A model generated the notes under the pieces. It made no database searches. It was not told where the DNA came from and worked only from the letters and a program-made list of their open reading frames with translations. A DNA stretch of 64,000 bases from Rubripirellula tenax. Its GTDB lineage: Bacteria > Planctomycetota > Planctomycetia > Pirellulales > Pirellulaceae. This document shows positions 31,963 through 42,073 of this stretch, piece after piece. The stretch spans positions 590,372 through 654,371 of the forward strand of contig NZ_SJPW01000004.1 of assembly GCF_007860125.1 (NCBI RefSeq). The letters run 5' to 3'. The position numbers and the translations under genes were made by a program. Within the stretch, counting starts at the first letter, position 1, and every line of letters begins with the position of its first letter.

Positions 31963-32450
31963 AACCATCGACTGAAATTGAGATCGCGAAGCTGGACGAC
32001 ATGACGGTCGACCAATTGATCGCGAAGTACGAAGACTTGTTTGAAGAAGCGTGTCGCAGCAGGCATCGCAAGTATCTGACGCGGCGGATCGCTTGGCGGT
32101 TGCAGAGTCGTGATGAGGGTGGACTGAGCAACCATGCGAAGCAACGGGCTCGCGAGATCGCGGCGACATCGGATGTTCGGACGACGCCCCCTCGAGCGGA
32201 CGTAATTGATCGCGTTCGGCGGAAGAAGCCGGAGCTGGACGGTTACGTGGATTGGGATCCGCGCTTGCCGCCGCCCGGCAGCTACGTCGAGCGGTTGTAC
32301 AAGGGCAAGATGATTCGGGTTTTGGTTTTGACGGATGGGTTCGAGTACGAGGGACGGCGGTATCGGTCGTTGTCCAACATCGCCGGCGAACTGAGCGGGT
32401 CGAGTTACAACGGATTCGTGTTCTTTAAGCTGGGGGTGCGTGAGAAATGA
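31959..32450 (+). CDS. DUF2924 protein (module 2)
   Basis: 163 residues, homologous to the protein at 29865: AKLDDMTVDQLIAKYEDLF, LTRRIAWRLQ, DWDPRLPPPGSYVERLYKG and EGRRYRSLSNIAGEL. Same order of an N-terminal DUF2924 segment, basic linker and strand-rich C-terminal domain. It overlaps the recombinase start by 4 bases. Confidence 0.8.
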   Translation: MKPSTEIEIAKLDDMTVDQLIAKYEDLFEEACRSRHRKYLTRRIAWRLQSRDEGGLSNHAKQRAREIAATSDVRTTPPRADVIDRVRRKKPELDGYVDWDPRLPPPGSYVERLYKGKMIRVLVLTDGFEYEGRRYRSLSNIAGELSGSSYNGFVFFKLGVREK

Positions 32451-34009
32451 CAAAACCAAAATCGGATAAGCCCGAGGTGCCGAAGATCCGGTGTGCGATC
32501 TACACCCGGAAGTCGACGGAGGAAGGACTCGATCAAGAGTTCAATTCGCTCGACGCTCAACGCGACGCCGGCGAGAACTACATCGCGAGCCAGCAACAAG
32601 AAGGCTGGGTCGCGATCTCGAAGCACTACGACGACGGTGGGTTCTCCGGCGGGAACCTCGAGCGGCCAGCGATGAACCGCTTGTTGGCGGACATTTCCAA
32701 CGGCGAGGTCGACTGCGTTGTCGTTTACAAAGTGGATAGGTTGAGTCGATCGTTGTTGGATTTCTCGCGGATCATGGAGGCGTTTGATAACCAAGGCGTT
32801 TCGTTTGTCTCGGTGACGCAGGCGTTCAACACGACTCACTCGATGGGTCGGCTGACGCTGAACATCCTACTTTCGTTCGCCCAGTTTGAACGCGAGATCA
32901 TCGGCGAGCGGATTCGCGACAAGATCGCGGCTCAACGGCGTCGCGGCAAATGGGCCGGCGGGATTCCGGTGCTGGGGTACGACGTTGATCGGTCGGGGCC
33001 GAGTCCGAAGTTGGTGATCAACGCGGACGAGGCGGCCAGGGTGCGGCGTATCTTTGGGATGTATTTGGAACTGCAAGCGTTGACGCCGGTGGTCGAAGAA
33101 CTCGATCGTCGTGGGTGGACGGCGAAGCCTTGGAAGACGAAAGCGGGCAAGCCGCGTGGCGGCCGGACGTTCGACAAAGCTTCACTGCATTCTTTGTTGA
33201 CCAACGAGATCTACATCGGACGGATCAAGCACAAAACGGAAACGTTCAATGGCGAACACACAGCGATCGTGGACGACAAGTTGTTCGATGATGTTGGAAC
33301 GATGCTTCGCAGCCACGGTCGCGGCGGAGGCGCGCACTTGGTCAACAAGTACCAAGCGTTGCTGCGTGGTTTGTTGTACTGTCCGGCTTGCAACCGCTCG
33401 ATGGTCCACAACGTATCAAAGCGGAAGTCGAAGATCTACCGCTATTACACTTGCGTGACGGCGATCAAACGGGGGCGGAAGCATTGTCCGTCGCCGTCTT
33501 TGCCGGCCGGCGAAATCGAATCGGTCGTTGTGGGCCAGGTGCGTGCGATCGCGTCGGACAACGCGTTGCGGCGGGACGTGTTGACGCAAGCGATGGAGCA
33601 AGTCGGCGACGAGCTTGGCGAATTGCAAACGCAGCGGTCTCAGTTGCAGGACCAACTCGACTCCAACGACAGACAGATTCGCGAACTCGTTGGTAGTTCG
33701 GGGGTGACCACTTCGCGCCGCCTCGCGGAACTGCACGAACATACGGCGGATCTCGGCCGATCGGTGGCCCGCGTTGAAGCGGAGATCGAGCGGTTGCAAA
33801 CGGATCGCATTAGCGAAGCGGATGTCGCGGTCGCATTCTCGGACTTCGACAACGTTTGGAACGCACTGAACACGCTTGAAAAGGCGGATGTGTTGGGGTT
33901 GCTGGTGTCGCGAATCGAGTTCGATGCCGCCGACAGTTCTCTTTCAATCTCGATGCACCCCGCCGGCATCAAATCACTCGCCAACAATGTGGAGGATTCG
34001 GCATCATGA
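32447..34009 (+). CDS. large serine recombinase (module 2)
   Basis: 520 residues with catalytic S23 (YTRKST), VVYKVDRLSRSLLDF, the recombinase domain, a zinc ribbon (LYCPACNRSMVHN, then YYTCV) and a C-terminal coiled coil. It is highly similar to the module 1 enzyme but differs at many surface positions, so the two probably use different sites. It overlaps its neighbours by 4 bases on both sides. All motifs look intact. Confidence 0.9.
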   Translation: MTKPKSDKPEVPKIRCAIYTRKSTEEGLDQEFNSLDAQRDAGENYIASQQQEGWVAISKHYDDGGFSGGNLERPAMNRLLADISNGEVDCVVVYKVDRLSRSLLDFSRIMEAFDNQGVSFVSVTQAFNTTHSMGRLTLNILLSFAQFEREIIGERIRDKIAAQRRRGKWAGGIPVLGYDVDRSGPSPKLVINADEAARVRRIFGMYLELQALTPVVEELDRRGWTAKPWKTKAGKPRGGRTFDKASLHSLLTNEIYIGRIKHKTETFNGEHTAIVDDKLFDDVGTMLRSHGRGGGAHLVNKYQALLRGLLYCPACNRSMVHNVSKRKSKIYRYYTCVTAIKRGRKHCPSPSLPAGEIESVVVGQVRAIASDNALRRDVLTQAMEQVGDELGELQTQRSQLQDQLDSNDRQIRELVGSSGVTTSRRLAELHEHTADLGRSVARVEAEIERLQTDRISEADVAVAFSDFDNVWNALNTLEKADVLGLLVSRIEFDAADSSLSISMHPAGIKSLANNVEDSAS

Positions 34010-34434
34010 TTAATGTCAAACTGAAAGTAGATTTGCAGCTCAACAAGGTCTCGAAGCAGAAGAAAGAACCCACGGAGGAAGAGACTGGCGACGATGTCCC
34101 GGTCAAACGTCGCGGCAAGATCCCGCGAGTATCCCGTTTGATGGCGATCTCGATTCAGTTCGACCAGATGCTGCGAAGCGGTGAGGCGAAGGACACGATG
34201 CATCTGGCGGACATGCACTCGATCAGTTCGCCGCGGGTGACGCAGATCATGAATCTGGCGTTGCTTGCCCCCGACATTCAAGAGGCGTTGCTCTGTCTGC
34301 CGCGCGAGTTCGTCGGGCGATCGAAGATCAACGAGAAGATGCTGCGACCGATGACGGCTGAAATGGATTGGGACCGCCAGCGAGAGATTTGGCGACGGTT
34401 GCAGACGGACAATTCTCAAACGCCAGATGAATGA
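34006..34434 (+). CDS. recombinase-module accessory HTH protein (module 2)
   Basis: 142 residues, homologous to the protein at 27860: SRLMAISIQFDQMLRSGEAK, then SSPRVTQIMNLALLAPDIQ. KorB/ParB-like helix-turn-helix in the middle and a Trp-rich C-terminus (MDWDRQREIWRRLQ). The ATGA overlap with the recombinase gene indicates coupled translation. Confidence 0.75.
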   Translation: MINVKLKVDLQLNKVSKQKKEPTEEETGDDVPVKRRGKIPRVSRLMAISIQFDQMLRSGEAKDTMHLADMHSISSPRVTQIMNLALLAPDIQEALLCLPREFVGRSKINEKMLRPMTAEMDWDRQREIWRRLQTDNSQTPDE

Positions 34435-34446
34435 TTGACAAATCTG

Positions 34447-34839
34447 CTAGAACGCGGGTGGTGTGACGCCTTTGGCTTTTAAGGCAGCAAGGTATTTGTC
34501 TGGTTCGGCGACTAGCTTTTTGGCGCAGCCGGGGCAGCAGATGTAGATGGCTTTGCCGTTGACGTTCACTTTGCCGGGGACGCCCATGCCGCCGAGTGGT
34601 TTGTCCATCAGTCGGCACGTTTTCTGGGCGGCGATCGCGGCGGCATGACTGGCACACTGGTGAGCCGCGTGGTCGTGCTCGGCGTGGTTGCGAAGTGCTT
34701 CTGCTTCTTGGGCAAATACGAACTGGGGTGCTGCCAATAGTGCAGCGGCGCTCGCGATTGCGCGTCGTCGGCCAACAACTCGGGGAACCGAAATTACCGG
34801 ACCGAGATGGCGAACGGCAATCTCACGTCTTATCCACAA
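34447..34839 (-). CDS. exported YHS/TRASH-like metal-binding protein
   Basis: About 130 residues. A signal-like segment RRRAIASAAALLAAPQFVFA (about 24-43) could be a Tat signal. A His-rich stretch HAEHDHAAH follows. The C-terminal 60 residues contain CRLMDKPLGG..VNVNGKAIYICCPGCAKKL, a YHS/TRASH-like fold with CC and C ligands. Probably a periplasmic copper or other soft-metal binder. The start (TTG 34839) is doubtful. It is divergent from the Cys-rich gene at 34907. Confidence 0.65.
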   Translation of the reverse strand: MWIRREIAVRHLGPVISVPRVVGRRRAIASAAALLAAPQFVFAQEAEALRNHAEHDHAAHQCASHAAAIAAQKTCRLMDKPLGGMGVPGKVNVNGKAIYICCPGCAKKLVAEPDKYLAALKAKGVTPPAF

Positions 34840-34906
34840 CTAGCCGACAGCGGCGGCACAGGCGGACTGTTCTTGTGGCAGCTCTGACCTTGCCGCAAAG
34901 CGTGTA

Positions 34907-35329
34907 ATGAACTACCATCAGGGAGTGAAAAGTCCTTTACTTGCCTTGCTGTTGATCGTCAATTTATTGGCGTGTCCGGTGCGTTGCCTTTCGTGTGAAG
35001 CGGATGTGGCGGTGGGTGAGGTATGTGTGCCAGCAGTTTGCTCTTGCTGCTCGCACGGTGATGAAGCTCCCGAGTCGGAGTCACCTGAACCCTGTGGTGA
35101 CGATTGCAACTGTCAGAATTGCATCTGTGAAGGTGCGGTGGTTGAGGCCGATGTGGCTTTGCCCGACTCGCCAGAACAATCTGGGCAATGGGTGCGTGCG
35201 GCGATGATGATCGCTAATCCGACTGCGGCTCTGTTAGTCAAAACATCTTCACGACGATCGCGTGCCCCCAGCGGGCGTCTTCTCTGCGGTCGTGATGTGC
35301 GTGTTGCGCACCAATCTTGGTTGATCTGA
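34907..35329 (+). CDS. secreted Cys-rich small protein
   Basis: 140 residues with a signal peptide LLALLLIVNLLACPVRCL (about 11-28). Residues 30-75 hold many Cys in pairs (CSCCSHG, CGDDCNCQNCICEG), typical of a metal-binding periplasmic protein. The C-terminal part is basic with no motif. It probably buffers metal for the exporter genes that follow on the same strand. Confidence 0.6.
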   Translation: MNYHQGVKSPLLALLLIVNLLACPVRCLSCEADVAVGEVCVPAVCSCCSHGDEAPESESPEPCGDDCNCQNCICEGAVVEADVALPDSPEQSGQWVRAAMMIANPTAALLVKTSSRRSRAPSGRLLCGRDVRVAHQSWLI

Positions 35330-35506
35330 ACCGCTTGAACACCTGTTTGCGATCGCCTGCAACCTCTTTTTGCAAGTGAACGAGTGATCGTCCTGGTCAC
35401 CGGTCGCTAGGTTCAATCCATGCTTGCTTTCGTCGGTCACTGCTGCGCGCGGTGGTTGCGAGCGAGAACTGGTTTTCCAATTCACCAATCTAAAATCATC
35501 AATCAA

Positions 35507-36661
35507 ATGCTTCTCCCTTGGGAATACGGTGTTCGCAATCTGGCTCGACGGCCCGTGCGGACGGCATTGACGCTCGTTGCATTAGCGACGGTCGTGATGC
35601 TGGTGTTCGTCGTGGTGGGGTTTATTCGTGGGTTGGAACAATCGCTGGCCGTCAGTGGAGATGAAAATGTGGTTCTCGTGTATTCCGTCAATTCGGAGCA
35701 GAACATTGAGAACTCGTCGATCGCCGCGCGTAGTCCGTCGCTCGTTGCGGCCAGCTTGGACGGCACGGTGAAACGCTTTGATGTGACTCATGTGTCGCCG
35801 GAGTTGTATCTGGGTACGCGAGTAAAGACGAATGGAAGTGCTGGCGGCTTGGGGTTGGTACGCGGCGTTTCGTATGCCGCGCCGCTGGTACGTCGATCGG
35901 TGAAGTTGGTCGAGGGCGACTGGCCCGGTGAGGGGGAAGTCATCGTGGGTCGTTTGGCTGCCGCGAAACTAGGTAGCACTGATGAAGCAGTGATGGTTGG
36001 GAACAGCGTCGAATTTGAAGGTCGATCGTGGCAAATCAGTGGACGGTTCGCGGCTGGCGGTGCAGCGTATGAATCCGAGATTTGGTGCCGACTGGGAGAT
36101 TTCCAGACGGCAACTAAACGACAGGACTTGAGTCTGGTTGCGATGTTGTTGTCGCCTGGAAGCTCGCCCGCCGAAGTCCAGTTGTTTTGCAAAGAACGGA
36201 CGGACCTGGAACTGCGAGCGATCCGCGAAACGGATTACTACGCCTCGCTGCAACAACACTACAAACCGGTGCGGTTGCTCGCTTGGTTCGTCGTCGTGTT
36301 GGTATCCGGTGCTGGCATCTTTGCTGGATTGAACATGATGTACGGCGCGGTGGCGGGACGGATTCGTGAGATTGCAACACTGCAAGCGATTGGATTTCGC
36401 CGACGGGCGATCCTGCTCAGTTTGGTGCAAGAAGGAGTTTTGTTGGCAGCGGCCGGTTCGCTGCTTTCTGGCGTGATCGCACTGACGATGCTCAACGGCA
36501 TGGCGGTGCGTTTCACGATGGGTGCGTTCACGTTACGCATTGATAGCGTCGCAATCTTGATCGGTTGCGGGGTTGGTTTGTTATTGGGTGTCGTGGGTGC
36601 GTTGCCCCCGGCAATCAAAGCGTTGCGAGCCGAAGTCGCAACAAGTTTGAAAGCTATTTGA
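35507..36661 (+). CDS. FtsX-family ABC permease
   Basis: 384 residues from ATG 35507; the upstream extension of the frame has no ribosome site. One N-terminal membrane helix (about 17-38), a large periplasmic MacB-like domain (40-265), then three helices (about 270-380), the FtsX topology. It pairs with the ATPase at 38765 and the second permease at 39470. MacB-like systems export or extract molecules from the membrane; the substrate is unknown. Confidence 0.8.
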   Translation: MLLPWEYGVRNLARRPVRTALTLVALATVVMLVFVVVGFIRGLEQSLAVSGDENVVLVYSVNSEQNIENSSIAARSPSLVAASLDGTVKRFDVTHVSPELYLGTRVKTNGSAGGLGLVRGVSYAAPLVRRSVKLVEGDWPGEGEVIVGRLAAAKLGSTDEAVMVGNSVEFEGRSWQISGRFAAGGAAYESEIWCRLGDFQTATKRQDLSLVAMLLSPGSSPAEVQLFCKERTDLELRAIRETDYYASLQQHYKPVRLLAWFVVVLVSGAGIFAGLNMMYGAVAGRIREIATLQAIGFRRRAILLSLVQEGVLLAAAGSLLSGVIALTMLNGMAVRFTMGAFTLRIDSVAILIGCGVGLLLGVVGALPPAIKALRAEVATSLKAI

Positions 36662-36683
36662 CTACGTTTCCTGGAGAATTTTG

Positions 36684-37202
36684 ATGAAGATAAATTTGAG
36701 TGTCGCCCTTGTCGGTCTTAGTCTATTAGCGGTTGGCTGTGGCCAAACGGAAACTGCGACGACGCAAAGCAAAACTGTCGAGGTCGATACGCGGTACGCC
36801 GCGACAACGGAACCCGCTAATGCCGTGCCCGTTGGGGAAGCTCGCAATAAAAGCGAAGACGGGCAAGACATCACCTTGGTCGGTGTCATTGGCGGTTCGA
36901 ACAAACCGTTTGTCGAAGGAATTGCCGCGTTCACCGTGGTTGACCCGAAGGTTCCGTATTGTGCTGCCGAAGAAGGTTGCCCGACGCCTTGGGATTACTG
37001 CTGCACGCAGGATCAAGTCAAAGAAAACGTCGCGACGATTAAAATCGTGGATGATTCTGGCAAGCCAATCACCAAGGACGCTCGCGAGTTTCTGAACGTG
37101 AAGGAATTGTCGACCGTTGTCGTCACTGGGAAAGCCAAACGGGATGACCAAGGGAACCTGACCGTCGCGGCAAGCAAAGTCTTTGTGCGAACTGAGAAGT
37201 AG
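36684..37202 (+). CDS. lipoprotein in exporter operon
   Basis: 172 residues from ATG 36684 after GGAG. The lipobox LLAVGC puts the lipidated Cys near residue 19. The mature part has an OB-like strand pattern (ITLVGVIGG, LSTVVVTGKA) and a Cys cluster (YCAAEEGC, WDYCCTQ) that may bind metal. It lies two bases before the HlyD gene. Confidence 0.7.
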   Translation: MKINLSVALVGLSLLAVGCGQTETATTQSKTVEVDTRYAATTEPANAVPVGEARNKSEDGQDITLVGVIGGSNKPFVEGIAAFTVVDPKVPYCAAEEGCPTPWDYCCTQDQVKENVATIKIVDDSGKPITKDAREFLNVKELSTVVVTGKAKRDDQGNLTVAASKVFVRTEK

Positions 37203-37204
37203 TC

Positions 37205-38764
37205 ATGGCGAACGCTCCTCTCGATCTCAGCCAGCTCGCTCTCGACCGTTCACCCAGGGAAGCAACGTCGTCCAACCGGCCCCGTCGCAAGCGTTGGTTG
37301 ACTCGCTACGCGCTGCCAATCGGCATTCTGTTGGGCTTCCTTGGCCTGCTGGGTGCTGCGGCGGGTCGGCGGTTGTTGCCCCAGCCATCGGTGACGGTGC
37401 TTCCGGTGATTGTAAAGCGTGCCGAAGTTCAACAAGCGGGAACGACGCTGTTTCAGTCGCCCGGTTGGATTGAACCGAGGCCGACGGCGATCAGTGTGGC
37501 GGCACTCGCTCCCGGAGTGATCGAAGAGCTGTTGGTAGTCGAAGGGCAGCAGGTTGCCAAAGGCGAACCGATTGCGAGATTGATTTCAATCGACGCAGAA
37601 TTGAACGTTGAGCAGGCGAACAACTCACTTGCGATTCGCGAGGGCGAGCTGAACCGGGCGAAAGCCGAATTGGATGCCGCCAAAATCCGGCGTGAAAATC
37701 CGTTGCACTTGGAGATTCCGCTTGCAGGCTCCGAAAGTTCGCTTGCAAAGGCGAAAACTGAGTTGGCAAAGCTGCCGTTCTTGGTCGATGCGGCCAAGGC
37801 GAATGCTGACTACACCCTGAGCAGTATGGAGGGAAAACAGTCGGCCAAGGGCGCGGTCTCTGGAAATGTGATTGCACTCGCAAAAAGCGACCACGTTGGC
37901 GCGACAGCATTCTTGGAAGAACTTCGCCAGCGCCAGCCGAACTTGCAACGAGAAGTCGACGCATTAGCCAAGAAGGTCGATGCACTTCGGCGGCAACTTA
38001 AATTGCTCGTGGAGGAAACAAGGCAAGTTGAGGAAGCGAAAGCCAAGGTGCAATCGGCGGAGGCGCTTCGCGACGAGGCCAAGTTGCAAGTCAGGCAGGC
38101 CGGATTGGCATTGGAACGCAATGTCGTTCGCGCTCCGATGAACGGGCGAATCATGAGGTTGGTCGCATCGCCGGGGACTCGCGTGATGGGATTGGAATCC
38201 ACCGCCGGGCAAAGTTCCAGCACGGTGGTCGAGATGTACGATCCCGCCCGATTGCAAGTCCGTGCAGACGTGCGACTCGAAGACGTGCCGATGGTCTCGC
38301 GCGGTCAACCCGTGGAAATCGAAACGGCATCCTCCGGCGGCATCATCAAAGGACGTGTTTTGCAAGCGACCAGTTCGGCGAACATTCAAAAGAACACGTT
38401 GGAAGTGAAGGTTGAATTGATCGACCCACCGCCAAACGTCAGTCCTGAAATGCTGGTCACGGCGACGTTTCTAGCTCCTGTGCTGGAGAACCAAAAAAGC
38501 GAAGCGACGGAAACCGAACGATTGTTTGTTCCCGAGCAACTGATTCAGTCGGATGACTCTGGTGCCTTCGTTTGGATTGTCGACGCGGATGAATTGGCTC
38601 AGCGGCGATCCGTCGAAACAGGAACTCCGATCGCGGGCGGATTGATGGAGATCACGACGGGGCTGAAGGTGACGGACAAACTGATCGCGAGCGGCGTGGA
38701 TGGACTTTCCGAAAGCAGCCCGGTCCACGTGACGGGCGACGACCAAACGATGGGAATGAATTAG
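37205..38764 (+). CDS. HlyD-family periplasmic adaptor
   Basis: 519 residues. A membrane helix at about 33-55, biotinyl-lipoyl-like halves around PGVIEELLVVEGQQVAKGEP (about 100) and RAPMNGRIM (about 310), a long coiled-coil hairpin between them (130-300), and a beta-barrel C-terminus. It would link the inner-membrane ABC/FtsX proteins to an outer-membrane channel. It ends one base before the ATPase gene. Confidence 0.8.
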   Translation: MANAPLDLSQLALDRSPREATSSNRPRRKRWLTRYALPIGILLGFLGLLGAAAGRRLLPQPSVTVLPVIVKRAEVQQAGTTLFQSPGWIEPRPTAISVAALAPGVIEELLVVEGQQVAKGEPIARLISIDAELNVEQANNSLAIREGELNRAKAELDAAKIRRENPLHLEIPLAGSESSLAKAKTELAKLPFLVDAAKANADYTLSSMEGKQSAKGAVSGNVIALAKSDHVGATAFLEELRQRQPNLQREVDALAKKVDALRRQLKLLVEETRQVEEAKAKVQSAEALRDEAKLQVRQAGLALERNVVRAPMNGRIMRLVASPGTRVMGLESTAGQSSSTVVEMYDPARLQVRADVRLEDVPMVSRGQPVEIETASSGGIIKGRVLQATSSANIQKNTLEVKVELIDPPPNVSPEMLVTATFLAPVLENQKSEATETERLFVPEQLIQSDDSGAFVWIVDADELAQRRSVETGTPIAGGLMEITTGLKVTDKLIASGVDGLSESSPVHVTGDDQTMGMN

Positions 38765-39454
38765 ATGGCATTAGTAGAACTACGTGGCGTTAGCAAGAGC
38801 TTCCGCAAAGGCGATGAAACGATCACGCCTTTGGACAACATCGACCTGGATATCGAAGCGGGTGAGTTCGTTTCGTTGATGGGACCAAGTGGCACAGGAA
38901 AAAGTACGCTATTGAACCTTGTCAGCGGCATCGACCGACCGGACTCGGGAACCATCACGGTCGACGGCACGGAAGTCACGAAGCTGTCACGCAGCAAACT
39001 GGCTGACTGGCGGGCTGCGAATCTCGGCTACATCTTCCAGACGCACAATTTGATACCTGTGCTGACTGCGTACGAGAATGTCGAACTGCCGACGTTGTTG
39101 TTGAAGCTGTCATCCTCGCAGCGACGACAACGGGTTGAATTGGCAATGGAGGCAGTCGGCCTGAGCGACCGTTCCGACCACTACCCGCGTCAGTTATCTG
39201 GTGGGCAGGAACAGCGAGTTGGGATCGCGCGGGCAATCGTTGCTCATCCCAAAGTCGTCGTTGCCGATGAGCCAACGGGTAGTTTGGACACGGAAACGAG
39301 CGAGCAAGTGCAAATCTTGCTGCAAAGACTGAACAAGGAACTCGACATCACATTGTTGATGGTCACGCACGACACGGACGCCGCGAGAATCGCGTCGCGG
39401 CAGTTAGTGCTCGATCGCGGGAAGTTCATCGAATCACAAATAGCCGTCGCGTAA
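38765..39454 (+). CDS. ABC transporter ATPase (LolD/MacB type)
   Basis: 229 residues. Walker [10 protein letters not shown] (40-48), Q-loop YIFQTHNL, signature LSGGQEQRV (about 140), Walker [10 protein letters not shown] (about 160) and H-loop VTHD. It supplies energy to the FtsX permeases on either side. All catalytic residues are present. Confidence 0.9.
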   Translation: MALVELRGVSKSFRKGDETITPLDNIDLDIEAGEFVSLMGPSGTGKSTLLNLVSGIDRPDSGTITVDGTEVTKLSRSKLADWRAANLGYIFQTHNLIPVLTAYENVELPTLLLKLSSSQRRQRVELAMEAVGLSDRSDHYPRQLSGGQEQRVGIARAIVAHPKVVVADEPTGSLDTETSEQVQILLQRLNKELDITLLMVTHDTDAARIASRQLVLDRGKFIESQIAVA

Positions 39455-39469
39455 CACGGAATATGTAAC

Positions 39470-40603
39470 ATGTTCACCTACGTCCTGAAAACACTCTGGC
39501 GTCACCGCACGCGAACGCTGCTGACCGTTACCGGCGCGGCGGTGGCGATGTTTGTATTTTGCTTCGTTGGTTCGGTGCAAGAAGGTTTGCTTCGGCTGAC
39601 GACGGGGTCGGACGCCGACCGAAGTCTGATTGTGTTTCAAGAGAATCGCTTTTGTCCGACAAGCAGTCGATTGCCGGAAGACTACTCGCGAAAGATCAAA
39701 GAGGTGCCGGGTGTTCGTGATGTGATGCCCATTCAGGTCTGGACGAATAACTGTCGTGCGAGTTTGGACATCGTCGTATTCAATGGTGCCGACCCAGAAC
39801 AGATTCAAAAGACACGACCTATCAAGCTGACGAGCGGCAATTGGCAGCAGTTCGCATCACAACGTGACGCCGCTATCGTTGGTAGGAATGTCGCTCAACG
39901 TCGTGGCCTCAAGGCGGGCGACCAGTTTTCTATTGGTGACCTGTCTGTGAAGATCGCGGGTGTGTTTGAGTCGACGGTTCCATCGGAAGAGAACTTGATT
40001 TACACAAGCCTTGCATTTCTGCAATACACTCGCGGGCTTGATGCTGCCGGTTTGGTGACGCAGCACGAAGTCATGCTTACCGACGATGCCGATCCTGATC
40101 GCGTTGCTACGAAGATCGACGCGAAGCTGCGGGCTGGTTCTGTCGCAACGAAGACCCGACGCAAGGGAGCGTTTCAAGCCAGTACGCTCTCCGACCTCGT
40201 CGACTTGATCGGCTTCGCCCACTGGCTCGGGTACGCCTGTGTCGGACTGGTGTTGTCGCTCGTCGCAACGACCACCGTCATGAGCGTTCAAGATCGGATC
40301 AAAGAGTACGCCGTGCTGCAAACGATCGGCGTCCGTCCGATGCGAACGATGCGTTTAGTCTTAGCCGAAAGCACGATCCTGTGTCTGGTCGGCGGCATCG
40401 CCGGAACCACGCTGGCACTTGCTGCCCTCGGCATTGGCGGATTCGCGATCGGCGCGGAAGGTGCCACAATCGCCTTTCGTCCTTCCCTTGGATTGGCGAT
40501 CAGCGGAACCGTCGTATCGCTGATTGTGGGCATTGCTGCGGGATTGGCCCCAGCCCTTCAAGCCGCGACTGTTCCGATCGTGAATGCACTTCGGGAGGCA
40601 TGA
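39470..40603 (+). CDS. second FtsX-family ABC permease
   Basis: 377 residues with the same four-helix topology: one helix at about 18-40, a periplasmic domain to 240, then three helices. Two different permeases with one ATPase suggest a heterodimeric transporter. Its stop is 4 bases before the CDF gene start. Confidence 0.8.
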   Translation: MFTYVLKTLWRHRTRTLLTVTGAAVAMFVFCFVGSVQEGLLRLTTGSDADRSLIVFQENRFCPTSSRLPEDYSRKIKEVPGVRDVMPIQVWTNNCRASLDIVVFNGADPEQIQKTRPIKLTSGNWQQFASQRDAAIVGRNVAQRRGLKAGDQFSIGDLSVKIAGVFESTVPSEENLIYTSLAFLQYTRGLDAAGLVTQHEVMLTDDADPDRVATKIDAKLRAGSVATKTRRKGAFQASTLSDLVDLIGFAHWLGYACVGLVLSLVATTTVMSVQDRIKEYAVLQTIGVRPMRTMRLVLAESTILCLVGGIAGTTLALAALGIGGFAIGAEGATIAFRPSLGLAISGTVVSLIVGIAAGLAPALQAATVPIVNALREA

Positions 40604-40607
40604 TTGC

Positions 40608-41210
40608 ATGACTGACTGCGGATGCGAATTGGAAGCAGAAGGCGACGCACAGCGAAGGACGCTGCGCGTGGTGCTGGCAATCAACGCTGCAATGTTTATC
40701 GTCGAGATAATCGCTGGCGTGCTTGCCAGTTCGACGGGCCTGATCGCGGACTCACTCGACATGCTGGCCGACGCCAGCGTCTACGCAATCAGCCTGTACG
40801 CCGTTGGTCGTGCCGCCAACATCCGCCGCAATGCCGCAACTGCCAGCGGCGTGTTGCAACTGGCTCTCGGCTTCGGTGTATTGATCGAAGCGGTTCGCCG
40901 CTTCATCGGTGGCGGGGAACCGATCGGCGTTGCGATGATGGCGATGGGCTTGATTGCTTTGATCGCCAATTCCTTTTGCCTGTGGCTGATCGCCAAGCAC
41001 AAAGGCGGTGATGTCAACTTTCGAGCGTCCTACATTTTCTCAGCCAACGACGTGATCGCCAACATTGGTGTCATCGTCTCGGGCCTGATCGTTAAACTCT
41101 CTGGCTCGCAAATTCCCGACCTGGTCATCGGAATCCTGATCGCCAGCGTCGTTGTGCGAGGTGGCGTCAAGATTCTCAGGATGGCCGGTTCCGGCGAGGA
41201 AGCGAGTTAA
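40608..41210 (+). CDS. short CDF-type cation efflux protein
   Basis: 200 residues from ATG 40608 after GGGAGG. It contains the cation diffusion facilitator helices, with the metal-site motif LIADSLDMLADA (about 48-59) and a later FSANDVIANIGV (about 144). The usual cytoplasmic C-terminal domain of about 90 residues is missing, so it is a membrane-only form. The Cys-rich start (TDCGCE) may help capture metal. It would move Zn or a similar ion out of the cytoplasm. Confidence 0.75.
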   Translation: MTDCGCELEAEGDAQRRTLRVVLAINAAMFIVEIIAGVLASSTGLIADSLDMLADASVYAISLYAVGRAANIRRNAATASGVLQLALGFGVLIEAVRRFIGGGEPIGVAMMAMGLIALIANSFCLWLIAKHKGGDVNFRASYIFSANDVIANIGVIVSGLIVKLSGSQIPDLVIGILIASVVVRGGVKILRMAGSGEEAS

Positions 41211-41237
41211 GCGGTGACGGTAGGTTCCTTCGCTGCG

Positions 41238-41969
41238 TCAACTGACGGTAAGAGATGGACTTCCCAAAGCTGTTAGGCTTGGTGGTGGTCCGTCCATTCT
41301 GATTGGGCCGTTGTTCGTGGGTGGACTGCTTGGCTGTGCTGGACGGTCGCGAGGAGCTTCGTAGCGTGGAAGCTCGGGAACTGCATTGCGGTTGGGAAGC
41401 GTTGGTGCAGTCATCGGCTGACGATCAGGCGTGCCGAAAGTGACGGCGGGGTTTTGGAGACTCGGATTCACTGGGCCGTGTGAGTGCCCATCGTGTGAAT
41501 GGTCGCCATGATCATGGCCATCGTTGGCATGGTGGCCCCGGTCATTGTAGGAACCCGTCGCGCCGTTTGGAATTTCATACTGACGGGGTGCGTCGAGGTA
41601 GGGTGCATCCTGATAGGGTGGATTCTGTTGGGACAATTCACCAAGCGCGGGCTGGTTGTACTGCAACGGGCAACCGACATCGTCGGGGCAGTACACGCTG
41701 TTGTTGCTGTGATATTGGTTCAGCGGCATGTCGACGTATCCGAGAGCGATCGGGGCGTGACCGTGATGGCTGTCTTGGTAGTGGTACGAGTCGTGCGCAT
41801 AGTGATGACCGCCCTGGTAGTGCCCGTAAAAATGTCCGTGGTCGGTATAGTGATGAGCTCCATGATGACCATATCCATGCCATTGCTGAGCAGTTGCTGG
41901 TTGCATTTGCGAAAAGGCAGCGATAGCGAATGCGGCGAGCGCGACGACGTGTTTCGGCATGTTTTTCAT
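41238..41969 (-). CDS. secreted His-rich protein
   Basis: 243 residues from ATG 41969 (MKNMPKHVV). A signal peptide ends near ATAQ. Long His/Tyr/Gly runs (HGYGHHGAHHYTDHGHFYGH) and a second His/Asp stretch (HDHGDHSHDGHSHG) are probable metal-binding regions. The C-terminal part is Pro-rich. Likely a periplasmic metal sponge; convergent with the CDF gene. Confidence 0.65.
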   Translation of the reverse strand: MKNMPKHVVALAAFAIAAFSQMQPATAQQWHGYGHHGAHHYTDHGHFYGHYQGGHHYAHDSYHYQDSHHGHAPIALGYVDMPLNQYHSNNSVYCPDDVGCPLQYNQPALGELSQQNPPYQDAPYLDAPRQYEIPNGATGSYNDRGHHANDGHDHGDHSHDGHSHGPVNPSLQNPAVTFGTPDRQPMTAPTLPNRNAVPELPRYEAPRDRPAQPSSPPTNNGPIRMDGPPPSLTALGSPSLTVS

Positions 41970-42073
41970 TTCGTTGTAAGTTTTGCACAGAGACAAGAAG
42001 GACGGACGAGACTTGCTCGCCCGTCCAGTTGATTTAGAACGGTCGGTAACATTCGCAAGCGAACAACGCTTGA

